Positions 60,640 through 64,000 of a stretch of 64,000 nt of DNA are shown one piece after another. Origin of the DNA: Larimichthys crocea. Lineage: Eukaryota; Chordata; Actinopteri; Sciaenidae. A program made the position numbers and the translations under genes. The notes beneath the pieces were generated by a model, which saw only the letters and a list, made by a program, of their open reading frames with translations, made no database searches and was not told where the DNA came from. The stretch is from positions 659,185 through 723,184 of the forward strand of contig NW_020860793.1 in assembly GCF_000972845.2 (NCBI RefSeq), in the 5' to 3' direction. How positions within the stretch are numbered: the stretch's first letter is position 1; every line of letters begins with the position of its first letter.

Positions 60640-60675
60640 GCCGCAGGGATTGCCGCAGGGATTGCCGCAGGGATT
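60640..60675. repeat. three tandem copies of a 12-bp unit
   Basis: GCCGCAGGGATT repeated three times, followed by a partial GCCGCA, inside the left arm of the inverted repeat. The right arm lacks the expansion, so it arose after divergence. Confidence 0.95.
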
Positions 60676-61109
60676 GCCGCACAAAACGTCGCTGGCGTCC
60701 GGAGCCAGATTCAACTTTTAGGAAATTGAGCCCCACAAGCCAATCAGACACTCAGATCGGTCAAACCTCCACAGACAGCCTCAAATGTCTCGGAAGCAGA
60801 GACTATCCAGGTGGATTCATGGACTAATCTCTGAGCACTCGATATAGCTGTTAATCAGCAAAATAAAAAGTTATTTATTATCCAAAATAACACACAGTGG
60901 TTCATAAATACTTCAAGGCGATGCTTAAAGAGGTGACTCAATGTAGCAACAACCCTTCACCAAAGAGTTCTCATGAATATAAGTTTCAGTATGTTGTATA
61001 CTGGCTGGTCTTGGTCTTGACTTGGTCTCAACCCAACTCAAGTCTTAGTCTTGTACTGGTCTCAATGCACTCTGATCTTGGTCCTGACTACAACACTATG
61101 CCTCACTGT

Positions 61110-61260
61110 TTTGAACCTCAGCATGTTCTCCCTGTGTCTGTGTGGGTTCTCTCTAGGCTTCTTCCCACGGTCCAAAGACATTGCTTGTAGGTGTGAACGT
61201 AAGTGTAAAGCACTATGTGTCAGCTCTGTGATGAACTGGAGGTTTATCCAGGTGTACTTT
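61110..61260 (+). repeat. truncated relative of the 9848 repeat
   Basis: GTGTGGGTTCTCTCTAGGCT, GTCCAAAGACATTGCTTG, GTCAGCTCTGTGATGAACTG and CCAGGTGTAC match the order of the intron 3 copy. Confidence 0.7.
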
Positions 61261-62164
61261 CACATAATGGGCTCCAGCTTAGAAGCACAAGGTTGCTCAA
61301 ACAGTCATTGTTCATTGTTACTCTCATGAAAAGACCTTTGAAAGACTCCTGATAAACTACAAACTCAAGATGTGTAAATAAATGCTTTAGAGGGGTGTCG
61401 CTATTTGGCTCGGTGCGTGACGTAATTTTGGTGGCTTTACCGCCCCAAACCAGAAGGTGACAGTAGTGAGCCCAAATCTGTTTTTCTGAAAAAGAAGAAG
61501 AAGAAGAGCAGAAGACACCCATAAGAACTTTGACCAGGAGCTTTTCCTTAATTTCCTATACACAAACCAAAACAAGATGGATCCTAACATGAAGAAACCT
61601 GTGGACGTCTTCCAGTGGGCATCTTCCGTTTTGACTGCTGTTTTTTGATTGATTTGCGGAATGTGATGTGGGGCTCTGGTTTTCCAAAAGTTGAATCTGG
61701 ATCAACTTCTCCCCTGCGTTGCGGACTGCCGGTGCGGAAACGCACAACCCCCACTGAGATGAATTGAAAGATCTTTGGTTTTGCCGGTTTCCCTGATCCT
61801 GTCTGAATGCTCACTTAGGGTGCAGGGCTTAAATACCTTTCTTTATTTTGCTGTTCTTAGCACTGTAACTCATCGCCCATACAGTCTAATGTGGGATAGA
61901 AGATAGAAGGTACTGTGTATAAACACGCTTACTATCAACTTCATCCTCCACCCAGCCACTATAGACGAGTCTCTTGTGCGCCATTTGTACTTATTATTTC
62001 TGAACTTCGCTGTCCTGCTGGGATTCTGGTTCTTGCATGTATTTGCGTTGTTGCAGAGAGTGGAGATTCATTTGACTTATGTTTGGCCAATAGCAATAAA
62101 ACTCTCCTCTTAAAGACAAAGTGAAGTGGAAGCCAATGATGTGACCGAAATTTTGGGGTGGCAT

Positions 62165-62660
62165 GTCATTTACATTTACATTTAGCTGACCTTTCATCTA
62201 AAGCAACTTACAAGAAAGGTTCAGTGCGACATGTTAGTGTTACTGTGGTAGGCACTGTGACAGTTGTAGAGTGGGAGAGATTTAACATGTCCAGTTGTTG
62301 GTAGTATTGGAGAGGAGGTCCTCTCTGAACAGCTGGGTCTTCAGGAGGTTTTTGAAGGTGGACGCCCCTGATCTTGTCGGAACTGGTAGGACGTTCCACC
62401 AACAAGGAACAACAGACGAGAAAAGTTTGGATCTCCTTGAGCGCGGTGGCAGAGCCAACCTCATTGGAGGAGTGCAACAGTCAGGGGGTAATATATGTCT
62501 GTATAAGGGCATTCAAGTAGGTGGGTGCAGAATCGGGACTACTTAGTAGGAGAGCATTAGCAATTTGAATTTATGCAGGCTGCTACAGGTAGCCGGTGGA
62601 GCTTGGTGAGTAGCACGGTAACATGTGACCTTTTGGGTTGATTGATCAGGTGGCACAGGC
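62165..62660 (+). repeat. dispersed fish repeat
   Basis: Opens TTTACATTTACATTTAGCTG then AAAGCAACTTACAAGAAAGG and includes GGACGTTCCACCAACAAGGA. I recall this as an abundant fish repeat. The small frames in it are not independent genes. Confidence 0.6.
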
Positions 62661-62997
62661 TATCCCATTAAAACTGTGCATGTCAATATCAGACAGTCTT
62701 TAAGTGACTTGAATGTGGCTATGTGGCAGATACAAATTTTCTATGTACAGGTGGAGTCACAAATGCAGCTTGGGAAACAACTGAGAAAACAGCAGCATGT
62801 CAGCTCAACAGGGAGAGTCCAGTACCCAGTCATGTTGAGAAGCACTTGCTTAGACTGCCATCCTAAGGCTCCAGGACTCTGTGGGTCTGCTGGGTCAAAA
62901 ATCTGATATGTAGAAGATGGAACACATTTTCGTCTCGCTAAAAATGAGTTACTGAAACTACTAAGTTGAATGAGCTCTCACTTTACTGTGGAAGCAA

Positions 62998-62998
<1 letters not shown>

Positions 62999-63029
<31 letters not shown>
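62999..63029. repeat. (GT)n microsatellite
   Basis: About 15 GT units, followed by a (GA)n stretch. Confidence 0.95.
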
Positions 63030-63033
<4 letters not shown>

Positions 63034-63227
63034 GAGAGAGAGAGTGCAGTGTGGTTGTGTGTTTGTCCATTAACAGCTAATAGCAGCTCTGTTTCCCCAT
63101 TATCACTAATGGATGGAACTCTCTGGACACACACGCACACACACTCACACTCACACACACAGTCTGCCGGGACCATTACTTACTCTCTCATTCCCATGCT
63201 GTCAAAATTAGCCATGCAACATAAAAA

Positions 63228-63228
<1 letters not shown>

Positions 63229-63259
<31 letters not shown>
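63229..63259. repeat. (CA)n microsatellite
   Basis: About 15 CA units, opposed to the GT tract about 200 bp upstream. Confidence 0.95.
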
Positions 63260-63261
<2 letters not shown>

Positions 63262-63479
63262 CTCTCTAAACGTCTCAGCGGACAGGAAGTGAGGGCGTTA
63301 GGGCAAACAAGGAAGTGTTTCCCGCGGCAACCAAAGAGCTTCATGTCTGGCCCGCCTGTCTCACTTTGCCTGTAAGCTGTGTGTGCATGTGTGTGTGTGT
63401 GCATGTGTTTGTGTGTGTGTGATGTAATGTAATGATGAGATGCAGTCGGGGGACTCCAAAGTGCCTGTTGACTGTTTTA

Positions 63480-64000
63480 ATTGTCACCTCCCTTCCCTCC
63501 TTCATCCCTTCCTCCTCTCTTGTCTCTCTCTCTTTACTGTACTCTGTTGCTCCTTTCATCTCTCCTTTCCTCCCTCCCTCTCTCATTCCTACTGCCATTC
63601 CTCACACTCATCTTTCATAAGGTTATCTCCCTTTTAACACTTGTCCCTCCCTTCTTCTATCTCTATTTTCCTCCTCCATTACCCCTTTCCCTCCACCTCT
63701 TCTGTCCTTACCTCTGTCCAACCTGCCTTTCTCCTCTCATATTTCTTTCATTCCCTCCATTTATTTTTTCATCCTTTCTCTTCTTCTTCACCCATCCTTA
63801 GTTTCCTCCACACCTCCTCTCTTTCCTCGTCATTCCTCTCCTTCTTTTATCTCCATTTTCACTTCCGCTTTTCTTTCTTTACTCTTTGGAAATCCTTTCT
63901 TTTGCTTTCTCAGTTTTATTCTTCACACTCTTTTACTTCCTTCAGTCCTCTCGCTCATTCCTCATCTCCTCCATTCTGTCCTTCCTTTAACCCAGTCTTC
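63480..64000. repeat. long pyrimidine-rich tract running off the window
   Basis: More than 500 bp dominated by C and T (CCTTCC, TCCTCCTC, TTTCTTT), continuing to the window edge. The plus-strand frames are Ser/Pro/Leu/Phe-rich artefacts. Confidence 0.9.

Larger units (their letters stand above)
60556..61818. mobile_element. inverted repeat pair of one MITE-like element
   Basis: The left arm (about 60556-60740) contains ATTCAGACAGGAACAGGGAA, CAGTGGGGGTCATGCGTTTC and AGATTCAACTTTTAGGAAA. The right arm (about 61660-61818) carries the complement (TTCCCTGATCCTGTCTGAAT, AACCCCCACTGAG, CAAAAGTTGAATCTG). The interior has ACGTAATTTTGGTGGC and an ATG near 61576. This could be one element with ~170-bp inverted ends or two opposed copies. 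Confidence 0.65.

Noticed and set aside
63432..63801. Plus-strand Ser/Pro/Leu-rich frames with apparent membrane segments
   Set aside because: They lie in the polypyrimidine tract; hydrophobic Leu/Phe/Ser codons follow from C/T composition.

Overview
The window is vertebrate, almost certainly ray-finned (percomorph-like) fish, nuclear DNA. The evidence is a single intron-split gene with GT-AG junctions, long CA/GT, GATA, TTA and GA microsatellites, tRNA-derived SINEs, several MITE families of a type I know from fish genomes, and remnants of hAT, Harbinger, pogo/Tigger and LINE elements. There are no operons, CRISPR arrays or prokaryotic genes.

One protein-coding gene can be reconstructed with confidence: st8sia3 (alpha-2,8-sialyltransferase 3), on the minus strand. 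Four coding exons, 23441-23604, 14235-14354, 11516-12073 and 8240-8522, join in frame to 1125 nt, giving a 374-residue protein. It has an N-terminal signal anchor, sialylmotifs L, S, III and VS, and the expected cysteines. Exon 1 lies at the edge of a GC- and CpG-rich block (about 23440-24420) that is the likely promoter and 5' UTR. Introns 1, 2 and 3 are about 9.1, 2.2 and 3.0 kb and hold transposon relics: a 764-bp hAT element with a perfect 8-bp target duplication (intron 3), a SINE 32 nt from the exon 2 donor (intron 2), and a GC-rich Harbinger-like element with a MADF-like fragment, a LINE ORF2 remnant and a short hairpin MITE (intron 1).

Layout: 1-8239 is downstream sequence with the putative 3' UTR, microsatellites, one MITE and one SINE. 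8240-23604 is st8sia3. 23605-24420 is the promoter/CpG block. 24420-64000 is about 39 kb of gene-poor upstream DNA with microsatellites, six further copies of one ~350-bp MITE family (one split by a Tigger-like element at 53521-53860), SINEs, a mutated tRNA-Glu(UUC)-like sequence, an inverted repeat pair (60.5-61.8 kb) and long purine/pyrimidine-biased tracts. A few repeat-free islands look like candidate conserved non-coding elements. One possible orphan terminal exon encoding a membrane segment lies at 56052-56239 on the minus strand.

The only biochemical role that can be assigned is Golgi sialylation by St8sia3. I found no convincing novel multi-gene system. The points most worth a second look are the orphan exon candidate, the nested and target-site-resolved transposons, and the islands in the gene-poor half.
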